The notes: generated from the letters alone by a model not told the origin. Shown: positions 1-9,365, counted from the stretch's first letter. The stretch is DNA of 64,000 nt from Pseudomonas viciae (GCF_004786035.1 NZ_CP035088.1:2578001-2642000); one strand, 5' to 3'. Numbers and translations are program-made.

Positions 1-760
1 GGTTGGCCTTGAGCACGATGTCGGCGAACTCTTCAGGCGTCGACAGTTGGCCCTTGACCAGGACAGTCGCGGTGATTTCCTGGGTCGTACGCGTCGGCAA
101 GTCGCCGATACTGCCGGCCGACACCTGGGCGTTCTGCGCCACGATGGCCGCATTCACGTCGGCCGGGGTCAGGTTGAAGCTGAGCAGCTTCTGCGGGTCG
201 AGCCAGATGCGCATCGCCCGTTCGGCACCGTACAACTGGGCCTTGCCGACGCCGTCCAGGCGCTTGATCTCGTTCATCACGTTGCGCGCCAGGTAATCGC
301 TGAGCGCCACGTCGTCGAGCTTGCCGTCACTGGAAGTGAGGGTGATCAGCAGCAAGAAGCCCGCCGAGACTTTTTCGACCTGCAAGCCTTGCTGGGTGAC
401 CGCTTGCGGCAAGCGCGACTCCACGGCCTTGAGGCGGTTCTGCACGTCGACCTGGGCCAGTTCCGGGTTGGTGCCGGGTTGGAACGTCGCGGTGATGGTG
501 GCGCTGCCCAGGCTGCTCTGGGAGCCGAAGTACAGCAGGTTGTCGGCGCCGTTGAGCTCCTCCTCGATCAGGCTGACCACGCTTTCGTCCACGGTCTGCG
601 CCGAAGCGCCCGGGTACGTGGCGGAGATCTCGATCTGCGGCGGCGCGACGTCGGGGTACTGCGCCACCGGCAGTTGCGGCAGGGCCAATACGCCCGCCAA
701 CAGGATGAACAACGCGACCACCCAGGCGAACACCGGGCGGTCGATAAAGAACTGCGGCAT
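1..760 (-). CDS. RND multidrug efflux permease, N-terminal part (cut by window edge)
   Basis: This is the inner-membrane proton-driven pump of a tripartite RND efflux system (AcrB/MexB family). Only the first 253 codons are in the window, and the rest lies to the left. The start is the ATG at 758-760. The protein opens MPQFFIDRPVFAWVVALFIL, the typical first transmembrane helix of HAE1 pumps. The porter-domain signatures QLPVAQYPDVAPPQIEISA, TYPGASAQTVDESV and AERAMRIWLDP follow in the expected order. It starts 14 bases after the stop of the adaptor gene, so the two are one operon. Substrates cannot be read from this fragment. A MexB, MexF, TtgB or MuxB relative is possible, and I do not assign one. 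Confidence 0.93.
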   Translation of the reverse strand, partial: MPQFFIDRPVFAWVVALFILLAGVLALPQLPVAQYPDVAPPQIEISATYPGASAQTVDESVVSLIEEELNGADNLLYFGSQSSLGSATITATFQPGTNPELAQVDVQNRLKAVESRLPQAVTQQGLQVEKVSAGFLLLITLTSSDGKLDDVALSDYLARNVMNEIKRLDGVGKAQLYGAERAMRIWLDPQKLLSFNLTPADVNAAIVAQNAQVSAGSIGDLPTRTTQEITATVLVKGQLSTPEEFADIVLKAN

Positions 761-774
761 GGGAAACGTCCTGC

Positions 775-1932
775 TTACTGACCAGGTGCCTGGGCAAGTG
801 GAAGAGGGGTATCGTCGATCCGGACTTTTTCACCGGGCCGTGCGTGTTGCAGGCCTTGCACCACGATGCGGTCGCCGGACTTCAGGCCATGGATGACGAT
901 CCAGCGATCGTTCTGTACGGCGCCCAGTTCCACCGGTTGCACGCGAACCTGCTGTTGCGCGTCGAGCAGCAACACCTGGGCAACGCCCGAGCTGTCACGC
1001 TGGATCGCCCGTTGCGGCACGCTGATGCCTTGCCGGTCGAAGGCCTGCTCCAGACGCACGCGCACGAAGCTGCCCGGCAGCAGGTCGAGGTCGGGGTTGG
1101 GAAACTCGCTGCGCAGGGTGATCTGGCCGGTGCCCGGGTCGACGCTGATGTCGGTGAACAGCAACTTGCCAGGCAGCGGATAAAGACTGCCGTCGTCCTG
1201 GATCAACGTGGCTTTTGCCTGATCCTGGCCGACCTGCTGCAACTGGCCGGAGCGCAGGGCACGACGCAAATCGTTGAGCTCGCGGGTCGATTGCGTGAGG
1301 TCGGCGTGAATCGGGTTCAACTGCTGGATCAGGGCCAGCGGCGTGGTTTCGTTCTGCCCCACCAGGGCGCCTTCGGTTACCAGTGCCCGGCCGATGCGCC
1401 CGGCAATCGGTGCGGTGACGGTGGCATAACCCAGGTTCAGCCTGGCCCGTTCCACCGCGGCCTTGTTGGCGGCGACATCGGCGGCGGTCTGGCGGACGGC
1501 GGCGCGGGCGTTGTCGTAGTCCTGGCCGCTGATGGCGTTGTCGTCGATCAGTTGCGCGTAACGCTGCGCTTGCAAGCGTGCCTGGAACGCGTTGGCCTCG
1601 GCTTTGCGCAGCGCCGCTTCGGCGCTGTCCAGGTCGGCCTTGAATGGCGCTGGATCAATCCGGAACAGCACGTCGCCTTTTTTTACGTCGCTGCCTTCGC
1701 GAAAGACCCGCTGCAACACCACACCGGGCACGCGCGCGCGGACTTCGGCGATCCGCGGCGCGGCAATGCGCCCGCTCAGTTCGCTGCTGATGGACAGCGG
1801 CCGGGCCTCGATGGTTTCGACGGTCACGGTGGCCAGCGGCGCTTCGTCCTTGGGTGCCGAGGATGAGTCGCAGGCGCTCAACAGCAGCGCCCCGAGCAGC
1901 AAGCCCAGGGTGGCGAAAGGATTTCTTGGCAT
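775..1932 (-). CDS. RND efflux periplasmic adaptor lipoprotein (membrane fusion protein)
   Basis: This is the adaptor that links an RND pump to an outer-membrane channel. The 385-residue protein begins with a lipoprotein signal: a hydrophobic run, then lipobox Leu-Ser-Ala-Cys with the lipidated Cys at 21. The biotinyl-lipoyl-like hairpin follows (EGSDVKKGDVLFRIDPAPFK), then a long alpha-helical coiled-coil section around residues 95-165 (AEANAFQARLQAQRYAQL). The second lipoyl half is at about 170-195 (YATVTAPIAGRIGRALVTEG), with beta-barrel and membrane-proximal domains after it. This order is standard for MexA/AcrA-type adaptors. No outer-membrane channel gene is visible on this side. It is divergent from a two-component system that probably controls it. 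Confidence 0.93.
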   Translation of the reverse strand: MPRNPFATLGLLLGALLLSACDSSSAPKDEAPLATVTVETIEARPLSISSELSGRIAAPRIAEVRARVPGVVLQRVFREGSDVKKGDVLFRIDPAPFKADLDSAEAALRKAEANAFQARLQAQRYAQLIDDNAISGQDYDNARAAVRQTAADVAANKAAVERARLNLGYATVTAPIAGRIGRALVTEGALVGQNETTPLALIQQLNPIHADLTQSTRELNDLRRALRSGQLQQVGQDQAKATLIQDDGSLYPLPGKLLFTDISVDPGTGQITLRSEFPNPDLDLLPGSFVRVRLEQAFDRQGISVPQRAIQRDSSGVAQVLLLDAQQQVRVQPVELGAVQNDRWIVIHGLKSGDRIVVQGLQHARPGEKVRIDDTPLPLAQAPGQ

Positions 1933-2088
1933 GGTGCTTCCCCAATAATGAGCATTGCCATGCTACGGGGGGCGACCGCCGGCAACGGTAAAGCTTTGTA
2001 GGGGGTGTGTGAAATTGTGTAAGGGGTTTGCTCGTGGGTGGGTGAGGGCGTATATCCTTGGCAGCTTGATTCCTTGGTGCCTGTTATG

Positions 2089-2163
2089 CCGCCTTCGCGA
2101 GCAAGCCCGTTCCCACAATGGTCATGCGAACTTTTGTGGGAGCGGGCTTGCTCGCGAAGGCGA
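2089..2163. repeat. REP pair (REPIN), inverted
   Basis: Two inverted copies of the Pseudomonas REP core, GCCTTCGCGAGCAAGCCCG on the left and GTGGGAGCGGGCTTGCTCGC on the right, enclose about 25 bases. The pair lies between the divergent adaptor and response-regulator genes, just upstream of the regulator ATG, so it would be transcribed in the regulator's leader. Confidence 0.9.
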
Positions 2164-2199
2164 TCCACACAGGCCCCCCAGCACTTTCTGGAAACACCC

Positions 2200-2901
2200 A
2201 TGCCCAACATCCTCCTGGTGGAAGACGACTCCGCACTTTCCGAACTGATCGCCAGTTACCTGGAGCGCAACGGCTATCAGGTCAGTGTGCTCAGTCGTGG
2301 CGACCACGTGCGCGAGCGGGCCCGGATCGATCCGCCGGACCTGGTGATTCTCGACCTGATGCTGCCGGGGCTGGACGGTTTGCAGGTCTGCCGCTTGCTG
2401 CGGGCCGATTCGGCGACCTTGCCGATCCTGATGCTCACCGCTCGGGACGACAGCCACGACCAGGTGCTGGGCCTGGAGATGGGCGCCGACGACTACGTCA
2501 CCAAGCCTTGCGAGCCCCGGGTGTTGCTGGCGCGGGTACGCACCTTGTTGCGCCGCAGCAGTCTCACCGAGCCGCAGACGGCCAATGACCGGATCCTCAT
2601 GGGCAACCTGTGCATCGATCTGTCCGAGCGCACGGTAACTTGGCGCGGCCAAGGGGTGGAATTGTCCAGCGGCGAATACAACCTGCTGGTGGTGCTGGCC
2701 CGTCATTCCGGGGAAGTGCTGAGCCGCGACCAGATTTTGCAACGCCTGCGGGGCATCGAATTCAACGGCACCGACCGCTCGGTGGACGTGGCGATTTCCA
2801 AGCTGCGGCGCAAGTTCGACGATAACGCCGGTGAAGCGCGCAAGATCAAGACGGTGTGGGGCAAGGGCTATCTGTTCAGCCGTTCCGAGTGGGAATGCTG
2901 A
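2200..2901 (+). CDS. OmpR/RstA-type response regulator
   Basis: This is a DNA-binding response regulator of 233 residues. The receiver domain spans about 1-115, with acidic pocket Asp9/Asp10, phospho-acceptor Asp52 (in VILDLMLPG) and conserved Lys102 (in DDYVTKPCE). The C-terminal winged helix (about 130-230) has the OmpR-family pattern SGEYNLLVVLARHSGEVLSR and ends KTVWGKGYLFS. I chose the ATG at 2200 because the receiver begins there (MPNILLVEDD); the frame is open upstream but reads through a REP. The sensor kinase starts 3 bases after the stop. The divergent RND genes are the obvious target, though this is context only. RstA is the nearest named relative. Confidence 0.93.
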   Translation: MPNILLVEDDSALSELIASYLERNGYQVSVLSRGDHVRERARIDPPDLVILDLMLPGLDGLQVCRLLRADSATLPILMLTARDDSHDQVLGLEMGADDYVTKPCEPRVLLARVRTLLRRSSLTEPQTANDRILMGNLCIDLSERTVTWRGQGVELSSGEYNLLVVLARHSGEVLSRDQILQRLRGIEFNGTDRSVDVAISKLRRKFDDNAGEARKIKTVWGKGYLFSRSEWEC

Positions 2902-2904
2902 GCG

Positions 2905-4212
2905 ATGTGGAAGCTGCTGATTCGCCTCTACCTGGTCACCATCGTGTCCTACAGCGCGGCGATGTACCTGATGCCGGAATTGGTGATTCGCCTGTTCCAT
3001 GAGCGCTTTGTGACTTACAACCTCGACCACTCCCGTGGCCTGCAAACCTTGATGGTCAAGCAGTTCCGCGCCGTGCCCAGCGAGCAGTGGCCGGCGCTGG
3101 CGGCGCAGATGGACAAGGAGTTCGAGCCGTTGCGCATTGAGCTGGCGGCTGTCGAGGATGAGGATTTCACCCCCGATGAACAGGCCCGTCTCAAACGCGG
3201 AGAGAACGTGGTGCGCCTGGGTGAATGGGCTTGGCGCACCCTGACGGCCGCACCGCTGGATGAGCACACGGCGGTCAAGATGATCGTGCCTCCGGACCCG
3301 GCGGACGTCAGTTGGCTGTACTGGAGCATCAACGTTCTGATCGGTGCGACGATGCTGGCCTGCCTGCTGCTTTGGCTGCGGCCGCACTGGCGCGATCTGG
3401 AACGCCTCAGAAGCACCGCGCAGCGCTTCGGCAAGGGGCATCTGGGCGAACGCACGCACATTGCCTCCAGCTCGAACATCGGCAGCCTGGCCCACGTGTT
3501 CGACACCATGGCCGGCGACATCGAGAACCTGCTCAACCAGCAGCGGGATCTGCTCAATGCGGTGTCCCACGAACTGCGCACGCCCCTGACCCGGCTGGAC
3601 TTCGGCCTGGCCCTGGCGCTGTCCGAGGACCTGCCGGCGGCCAGTCGCGAGCGCCTGCAAGGGTTGGTGGCGCACATCCGCGAGTTGGATGAGTTGGTGC
3701 TGGAGTTGCTGTCCTACAGCCGTCTGCAGAACCCCGAGCGTTTGCCCGAGCGGGTCGAAGTGCCGTTGGACGAATTCATCGACAGCATTTTGGGCAGCGT
3801 CGACGAGGATCTGGCGGCACCGGACGTGGTGATCGATGTGCTGTTGCACGGCGCGCTGGAGCGTTTTGTGCTGGACCCACGCCTGACCGCCCGGGCGCTG
3901 CAAAACCTGCTGCGCAATGCCATGCGTTATTGCGAGAAACGAATCCAGATTGGCGTGCTGGTCAGTGAGCACGGCTGCGAGATCTGGGTCGACGACGACG
4001 GCATCGGGATTCCCGACAGCGAACGCGAGCGCGTGTTCGAGCCATTCTACCGTCTGGACCGCAGCCGCGACCGCGCCACGGGCGGTTTCGGCCTCGGCCT
4101 GGCCATCAGCCGCCGCGCCCTGGAAGCCCAGGGCGGCACCCTGACGGTCGAAGCCTCGCCGCTGGCCGGGGCACGCTTCAGGCTGTGGCTGCCAACCCCT
4201 TCCTCCCTTTGA
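2905..4212 (+). CDS. RstB-like sensor histidine kinase
   Basis: This is a membrane sensor kinase of 435 residues and partner of the preceding regulator. Transmembrane helix 1 is at about 4-24 and helix 2 at about 138-158. Between them is a periplasmic domain of about 110 residues, the length seen in RstB-type kinases. HAMP follows at about 160-210. The dimerisation helix carries phospho-acceptor His222 (AVSHELRTPLTRLDF). The ATPase domain has the N box (LLRNAMRYC), the D box (DDDGIGIP) and the glycine-rich lid (GGFGLGLAISR). All catalytic motifs are present. The start ATG overlaps no other gene and follows the regulator directly. The input signal is unknown. Confidence 0.92.
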   Translation: MWKLLIRLYLVTIVSYSAAMYLMPELVIRLFHERFVTYNLDHSRGLQTLMVKQFRAVPSEQWPALAAQMDKEFEPLRIELAAVEDEDFTPDEQARLKRGENVVRLGEWAWRTLTAAPLDEHTAVKMIVPPDPADVSWLYWSINVLIGATMLACLLLWLRPHWRDLERLRSTAQRFGKGHLGERTHIASSSNIGSLAHVFDTMAGDIENLLNQQRDLLNAVSHELRTPLTRLDFGLALALSEDLPAASRERLQGLVAHIRELDELVLELLSYSRLQNPERLPERVEVPLDEFIDSILGSVDEDLAAPDVVIDVLLHGALERFVLDPRLTARALQNLLRNAMRYCEKRIQIGVLVSEHGCEIWVDDDGIGIPDSERERVFEPFYRLDRSRDRATGGFGLGLAISRRALEAQGGTLTVEASPLAGARFRLWLPTPSSL

Positions 4213-4225
4213 AGGTTGCTGCGGT

Positions 4226-4272
4226 CCTGTGGCGAGGGAGCTTGCTCCCGCTGGGTCGCGAAGCGACCCCAA
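4226..4272. repeat. Palindromic intergenic repeat, GTGGCGAGGGAGC family
   Basis: GTGGCGAGGGAGCTTGCTCCC followed by the small hairpin GGGTCGCGAAGCGACCC fills the space between the kinase stop and the convergent DUF1345 gene. It belongs to the same family as the perfect palindromes near 41.5, 49.4 and 55.8 kb. It could slow or end transcription from both sides, but there is no U-tract. Confidence 0.7.
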
Positions 4273-4278
4273 CGACTA

Positions 4279-4920
4279 TCACCCAAACAACCCCGCCGCA
4301 ATATTGATCGAAAACCCCAGAATCGCCGTATTGAACACAAACCCGATCAACGATTGCGCCAGCACGATCTTGCGCAACTGCCGCGTGGCAACGCCCACGT
4401 CCGAGGTCTGCACCGCCACCCCGATGGTGAAAGAGAAATACAGGAAATCCCAATAGTTGGGCGTGGTCAGCCCCTCGGCAAACCGCAGCGCCGGCTCCTT
4501 GCCCTCCCAGGTGTAATACAGCCGCGCGTAGTGAACGCTGAAGATCACCCCGATCAGCAACCATGAACCGATCACGGTCATTGCCGTGAAGCCGTAGTGC
4601 AGCAGCTTGCCAGCGGTTTGCAGATCGCGGCTGCCCGCCAGTTCGAAGGTGATGGTCGCCAGGCTGGCCAACGCCGCGACGCAGACGAGCAGCAGCACCA
4701 GCCCGGCATTTTCGTCTTCAATCTCGGCGATGCGTTTGACGTCGGGCGCCTTGGCCCGCACGGTCAGCCAGGACATCAGCACCAGGTAGGTCCAGACCCC
4801 GGCGTTCCAGCCGATCAGGATTTTGCTGATGATCGAATCCACGGGAACCAGCAAACCCACCGCCAGGCCAAGGACCGTGGCGCTGGAAAGACGCGGGTGG
4901 GTGCGGGCAAGGAAGGGCAT
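4279..4920 (-). CDS. DUF1345 family membrane protein
   Basis: This is a predicted inner-membrane protein of 213 residues and unknown function. I recognise the DUF1345 family from its length and from the conserved C-terminal stretch [19 protein letters not shown] with [17 protein letters not shown]. That stretch resembles the pore region of two-helix cation channels. About five hydrophobic helices can be seen (near 15-35, 35-52, 73-95, 110-130 and 185-210). It stands alone and convergent with the kinase gene, with no operon partner. A channel or transport role is only a guess. Confidence 0.85.
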   Translation of the reverse strand: MPFLARTHPRLSSATVLGLAVGLLVPVDSIISKILIGWNAGVWTYLVLMSWLTVRAKAPDVKRIAEIEDENAGLVLLLVCVAALASLATITFELAGSRDLQTAGKLLHYGFTAMTVIGSWLLIGVIFSVHYARLYYTWEGKEPALRFAEGLTTPNYWDFLYFSFTIGVAVQTSDVGVATRQLRKIVLAQSLIGFVFNTAILGFSINIAAGLFG

Positions 4921-4961
4921 GGGGGCTCACTGTACGAGAAAGGACTGCTGAGTATGCGTCA

Positions 4962-5615
4962 TCAGGCGAGGGCCTGGCCTGTTATCGCGGTGGACTGAAT
5001 CAACTCTACACCGGCGGTCTGCATCCTGCGGATCGCGCTGTCCATCGAGCCATCCATATCGATGCCTCGGCAGGCGTCGAGCACCACAAATGCATTGAAC
5101 CCGGCCGCCCGGGCGTCCAGCGCCGAGAACATCACGCAGAAGTCCAGGGCCAGTCCGACCAGGTACACCGTGTCGATGCCGCGCTCCTTCAAGTAACCCG
5201 CCAACCCGGTCGTGGTCTGGCGATCGGCCTCCATGAAGGCTGAATAACTGTCGATATCCGGGTTGCAGCCCTTGCGAATGATCAGTTGGGCGTGGGTCAG
5301 TTCCAGCGTCGGGTGGAATTCGGCGCCTCGGCTGCCCTGGGTGCAGTGGTCGGGCCAGAGTTTCTGCTCGCCGTACGGCAATTGGACGATCTCGAATGGC
5401 TGCTTGCCGGGATGGCTGGAGGCAAACGACGCATGCCCGGCTGGGTGCCAGTCCTGGGCGAGGATGACCTGTCGGAATGAGCGGCCCAGTTGATTGATCA
5501 ACGGCACAATCTCATCGCCCCCCGGCACGGCCAGGCGGCCGCCGGGGATGAAGTCGTTCTGTACGTCGATGACCAGTAGGGCGCTGGTCGAAGCCCGGGT
5601 GGCTGGAACAGTCAT
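4962..5615 (-). CDS. pncA: Nicotinamidase (PncA), cysteine hydrolase family
   Basis: PncA deamidates nicotinamide to nicotinate and ammonia in the NAD salvage pathway. The 217-residue protein has the isochorismatase-like fold with the full catalytic triad: Asp17 (LLVIDVQNDF), Lys115 (LIIRKGCNPD) and Cys160 (GLALDFCVMFSA). The metal-site residues are in Q-D-W-H-P-A-G-H (Asp55, His57, His61). I chose the ATG at 5613-5615 because it follows a near-perfect ribosome site, AAGGAGG. The open frame upstream runs through a REP and is not coding. It is probably monocistronic. Confidence 0.93.
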   Translation of the reverse strand: MTVPATRASTSALLVIDVQNDFIPGGRLAVPGGDEIVPLINQLGRSFRQVILAQDWHPAGHASFASSHPGKQPFEIVQLPYGEQKLWPDHCTQGSRGAEFHPTLELTHAQLIIRKGCNPDIDSYSAFMEADRQTTTGLAGYLKERGIDTVYLVGLALDFCVMFSALDARAAGFNAFVVLDACRGIDMDGSMDSAIRRMQTAGVELIQSTAITGQALA

Positions 5616-6018
5616 GGATACATCCTCCTTGAAGTGGTCCTCCGATATTAGCCGAACAATCCCAGGCCCCGACATCTGCACAAGCTGACATACCGCTATC
5701 GCGAGCAAGCCCGCTCTCACAGTAGATTGGCGGTGATAGCTGACCCGAGTCCCCATGTGGGAGCGGGCTTGCTCGCGAAGGCGGCACATCCAACATCAAT
5801 GCAAGCAGACCCACTCCAGCGGCCAAGCCCTATCCAACAAGGGTCGAGGCTGGATCATGTATATTGCCGCCCATCCACAAGATGTCTTTCGTCGCAAATA
5901 TCCCCGCGTTGATGGCTTTTTGACATTTGCCCCGTGCGTCCATGACACGATTAAGTACAATCGCCGGCTTTCAACCGGGCATGGAAGCAGTTCGGCTTTG
6001 CAGTCACGAGAAAAAACC
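5616..6018. other. Intergenic region between pncA and the mucR-like gene
   Basis: This 400-base gap holds divergent promoters and an inverted REP pair (about 5693-5783). No coding signal is seen. A TTGACA box at 5920-5925 and a TACAAT box at 5956-5961 are each good sigma-70 elements, but they are about 30 bases apart and so do not form one promoter. TACAAT alone could serve as a -10 for the mucR-like gene. Confidence 0.5.
5693..5783. repeat. REP pair (REPIN), inverted
   Basis: A left copy (TATCGCGAGCAAGCCCGCTC) and a right copy (GTGGGAGCGGGCTTGCTCGC) of the Pseudomonas REP face each other across about 45 bases, between the divergent pncA and mucR-like genes. Confidence 0.9.
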
Positions 6019-8097
6019 ATGCTCATAGGCAGTTACTCCCCCGCCTTAGTTTTTATTTCCCTGTTTGTTGCAGTATTGGCCTCCTACACCGCGCTAGACC
6101 TGACCGGGCGTATCGCCACCGCGCGGGGACGTGCGGCCCATTTGTGGATGGCTGGAGGGGCATTGGCGATGGGCGTGGGTGTCTGGTCCATGCATTTCAT
6201 CGGCATGCTCGCGTTCACCTTGCCGATCGAGCTTGGTTACGATGTGTCGATCACCGCGCTGTCGCTGCTGATTGCCATCCTTTCCTGCGGATTTGCTTTG
6301 TGGCTGGTCAGCCAGCCGCGGTTGCCGGCGTGGCAGCTGGCGTTTGGCGCACTGATCATGGGCGCGGGCATCAGTACCATGCATTACACCGGCATGGCCG
6401 CGCTGCAGATGCAGCCGGGCATCGATTATGACCCGACGCTGTTCGGCGCGTCCTTGGTGATTGCCGTCGGGGCGTCGGCGGCGGCGCTATGGATTGCCTT
6501 TCGTCTGCGCCAGAACACTCCCCATGTGCGCATGGCTCGTGCTGGCGCTGCGGTGGTGATGGGCGTCGCCATCGTTGGCATGCACTACACCGGCATGGCC
6601 GGGGCGCGGTTCAGTGAGGGCAGCTTTTGCGGCTCCCTGGACGGTTTGAGCGGCAAGGGCCTGGACAATCTGGTGCTGATCACCACCCTGGCGGTGCTGG
6701 CCATTGCCTTGCTGACCTCGATTCTCGACGCGCGCCTGGAAGCCCGTACCGCGGAGCTGGCCCATTCGTTGACCCAGGCCAACCGGGAACTGACCCAATT
6801 GGCCCTGCACGACCCTCTCACCGCATTGCCCAATCGCGTGCTGCTGGCTGATCGCATCGGCCAGGCCATGCACCGGGTGCAGGAGCAGGGCGGTTGCTTT
6901 GCCTTGATGTTCATCGACCTCGACGGTTTCAAACCGGTCAACGATGCCTTTGGTCATCACATGGGGGATTTGTTGCTGCGGGACGTGGCCCTGCGCCTGC
7001 GCGAAGACCTGCGCAGCCAGGACACCCTGGCGCGGATCGGCGGCGATGAGTTCGTGCTACTGGTGCAATTGGCCGAACCCGACGATGCCCTGCGACTGGC
7101 GGCACGTCAGGTCGGGCTGATCGCCCGCACGTTCCGGGTCGCTGACCACGACCTGCAGATTTCCGCCAGCGTCGGCATTTCGCTTTACCCGGGCAACGGC
7201 CAGAACGCCGAAGAGTTGCTGATGAACGCCGACGCGGCGATGTACCACGCCAAAGGCGCTGGCAAAAACGGCTACAGCTTTTTCGATGCGTCGATGAACA
7301 GCAACGCCCGCAAGCAATTGCAGTTGCTGCAAGACTTGCGCATCGCTGTCGAACAACGGCAATTCAGCCTCTACTATCAGCCCAAGTTCGACGCCGCCAA
7401 TGGCCGGCCGGTCGGCGCCGAGGCGTTGCTGCGCTGGACCCACCCGACCCAGGGCCTGTTGATGCCCGACACCTTCATCGACCTGGCGGAAAAGACCGGG
7501 CTGATCATCCCCATCGGCGAATGGGTGTTGAACGAGGCCTGTCGCCAGATGCGCGAATGGTACGTGCTCGGTTATACCGACTGGCGCATCGCGGTGAACC
7601 TGTCGGCCTTGCAGTTCTGCCATACCGGGTTGGTGCAAAGTGTGGCCAAGGCGTTGGAAACCCATCAGCTGCCGGCCAACAGCCTGACCCTGGAAATCAC
7701 CGAAACCACCGCCATGAGCGATGCGGACGCGAGCATGACCGTGCTGCAGCAGCTCTCGGACATGGGCGTGGACCTGTCCATCGATGACTTCGGCACCGGC
7801 TATTCGAGCCTGATGTACCTCAAGCGCCTGCCGGCCAACGAACTGAAGATCGATCGCGGTTTCGTGCGCGACCTGGAGCACGACAGTGATGATGCCGCCA
7901 TCGTCTCGGCCATCGTCGCCCTCGGCCAGGCCCTGGGCCTGCGGATCGTTGCCGAAGGCGTGGAGACCGATGTGCAACAGGACTTCCTGACCCAACTGGG
8001 CTGCGATTCGCTGCAGGGTTACCTGCTGGGGCATCCGCTGCCGGCCGAGCGCTTCATCCACGATATCCGCCAGGCACAACGGGTGGCGGTGGTCTGA
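6019..8097 (+). CDS. mucR: MHYT-GGDEF-EAL membrane protein, MucR-like c-di-GMP enzyme
   Basis: This 692-residue inner-membrane protein carries both cyclic-di-GMP synthesis and hydrolysis domains. The N-terminal MHYT sensor (1-235) has three M-H-x-x-G-M repeats on seven helices: MHFIGM at about 58, then two MHYTGM copies. These are proposed to bind a metal that senses oxygen, CO or NO. The GGDEF domain has an intact active site (RIGGDEFVLL, about 341-345). The EAL domain is also intact (GAEALLRW, Glu468) and ends with the usual DDFGTGYSSL loop and EGVET. Domain order and length match P. aeruginosa MucR, which influences alginate and biofilm. The ATG at 6019 is the first residue of the MHYT domain. 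The stop lies 6 bases from the convergent AlkD-like gene. Confidence 0.9.
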   Translation: MLIGSYSPALVFISLFVAVLASYTALDLTGRIATARGRAAHLWMAGGALAMGVGVWSMHFIGMLAFTLPIELGYDVSITALSLLIAILSCGFALWLVSQPRLPAWQLAFGALIMGAGISTMHYTGMAALQMQPGIDYDPTLFGASLVIAVGASAAALWIAFRLRQNTPHVRMARAGAAVVMGVAIVGMHYTGMAGARFSEGSFCGSLDGLSGKGLDNLVLITTLAVLAIALLTSILDARLEARTAELAHSLTQANRELTQLALHDPLTALPNRVLLADRIGQAMHRVQEQGGCFALMFIDLDGFKPVNDAFGHHMGDLLLRDVALRLREDLRSQDTLARIGGDEFVLLVQLAEPDDALRLAARQVGLIARTFRVADHDLQISASVGISLYPGNGQNAEELLMNADAAMYHAKGAGKNGYSFFDASMNSNARKQLQLLQDLRIAVEQRQFSLYYQPKFDAANGRPVGAEALLRWTHPTQGLLMPDTFIDLAEKTGLIIPIGEWVLNEACRQMREWYVLGYTDWRIAVNLSALQFCHTGLVQSVAKALETHQLPANSLTLEITETTAMSDADASMTVLQQLSDMGVDLSIDDFGTGYSSLMYLKRLPANELKIDRGFVRDLEHDSDDAAIVSAIVALGQALGLRIVAEGVETDVQQDFLTQLGCDSLQGYLLGHPLPAERFIHDIRQAQRVAVV

Positions 8098-8103
8098 GCG
8101 GCT

Positions 8104-9204
8104 TCAAGCAATGATGTCGAACGCCGTGCTGTCCAGCCGCTCGCCATTGACCAGCAGATGCACCGCATGCCGGCCCGCATAGTGCCGGCGAGTGGTCTGC
8201 TCGCGAATATGTTGTGAACGGCTGAGGGTGACGCAACTTTCGGCGGGCAGGTCGAAGGTCTTGAGCTTGAAGACCTTGGCCGATGTGCCGCCCGAGGCTT
8301 TTACGTAATCGATCGCGTAATCGATCACCAGGCGCTGGCTCTGCCCGAGGGTCGATTGCACCTTGAAGGACAGGGTGATCTGTTCTCCCAGGCGAATGAC
8401 CGCTGGCGTCACCTTCAGGTCCAGGATTTCGACCTGGGCCTTGCCACCTACACCGATGACCGCCAGTGCCCGGGGATGGCCTTGTTTGATCAGGCTGCGC
8501 AGCGCATGCCGGGCGATCCACGCGGTGTGGCGGTCTTGCAGTGGCCAGCCTTCGATCTGCTCCAGCACCCAGTCCGGATGCTGCTTGGTGACGTCGTTGA
8601 GGTGGTTGGCCACGGACTTGCGCACATAGAGACTGTCGTCGGCCTTGAGGGCGTCGAGGATCGCGGCCGCCAGGTCGGGGTTGGCCTGGATCGGCTCGAG
8701 GTGGAACGACCACGGCAAGCGCGGCCGACTGCCTTCGCTGGCCAGGCGCCGTACGTGTTCGTTGGCATCCAGTGCCCAGTCGTGCATGACCTTGAGGGTG
8801 CCGGCCAGGTCGTCGCGCAGGAAGTGCCGCACCGCGAACTCCGACGAGCCGAACCGGGTGAAGTACTTGAGCGCGTCCATCGACAGGTCGAAGGTGTGCC
8901 GGCCGTAAGACGCCACATAGTGCGGCAGGAACATGCTGACGAACATGCTGTTGAGGCGCGGAGCCAGATCACGCAGCACGTCCAGAGACGCTTCGTAACC
9001 CAGGGGTAGCACGGCATGCAGGCATTCACTGACCCGTGCCATGCGTTGCATCACCGACAATTCGGCCAGCCCGTCGTTGGCCATGTGCAAGAACGCCTTG
9101 GCGTCGAATGCCGGATACACCACGAGCATTTCGCTGGCGATGTGCTCCAGGCGGGCGCTGTTGAAGATTTCCTTGAGGGCTGGGGAGGAGGCGGTGGTGC
9201 TCAT
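8104..9204 (-). CDS. DNA alkylation repair (AlkD-like) HEAT-repeat protein
   Basis: This 366-residue soluble protein has a helical HEAT-like fold and resembles AlkC/AlkD-type DNA glycosylases that remove alkylated bases. Repeats such as LKVMHDWALDANEHVRRLASEG and ADDSLYVRKSVANHLNDVTK are visible, each of the form helix-turn-helix with V-R at the turn. The section RPRLPWSFHLEPIQANPDL is typical of the family. The C-terminal part (about 265-366) is beta-rich and differs from plain AlkD. I use the ATG at 9202-9204; a GTG 42 bases upstream is also in frame. It is a single gene. Substrate activity is inferred from family only. Confidence 0.75.
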   Translation of the reverse strand: MSTTASSPALKEIFNSARLEHIASEMLVVYPAFDAKAFLHMANDGLAELSVMQRMARVSECLHAVLPLGYEASLDVLRDLAPRLNSMFVSMFLPHYVASYGRHTFDLSMDALKYFTRFGSSEFAVRHFLRDDLAGTLKVMHDWALDANEHVRRLASEGSRPRLPWSFHLEPIQANPDLAAAILDALKADDSLYVRKSVANHLNDVTKQHPDWVLEQIEGWPLQDRHTAWIARHALRSLIKQGHPRALAVIGVGGKAQVEILDLKVTPAVIRLGEQITLSFKVQSTLGQSQRLVIDYAIDYVKASGGTSAKVFKLKTFDLPAESCVTLSRSQHIREQTTRRHYAGRHAVHLLVNGERLDSTAFDIIA

Positions 9205-9365
9205 GGTGGGTCCGTCCGGCGGGTGTTGTAGTTCCGAGCCTGACACTATGCCATGCGCGACCCGTGGCGAGGGAGGCTCTCAGCTTCCAGTCGCTGCAGT
9301 AAAGGGAATGATTCGCCGCCCGCGAAGTCCCAGATTCAGTCCCTCGAATAACTGGAGTTTTTTCT

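Noticed and set aside
2038..2199. Extended N-terminus for the response regulator
   Set aside because: The extra codons read through a REP pair; the receiver domain starts at the ATG at 2200.
2122..4272. A 716-codon frame on the minus strand opposite the two-component genes
   Set aside because: It is composed of Gln/His/Arg/Ala-rich shadow sequence with no motif; both sense genes are clear.
5920..5961. TTGACA plus TACAAT as a sigma-70 promoter for the mucR-like gene
   Set aside because: The spacing is about 30 bases instead of 16-18, so the two boxes cannot form one promoter.
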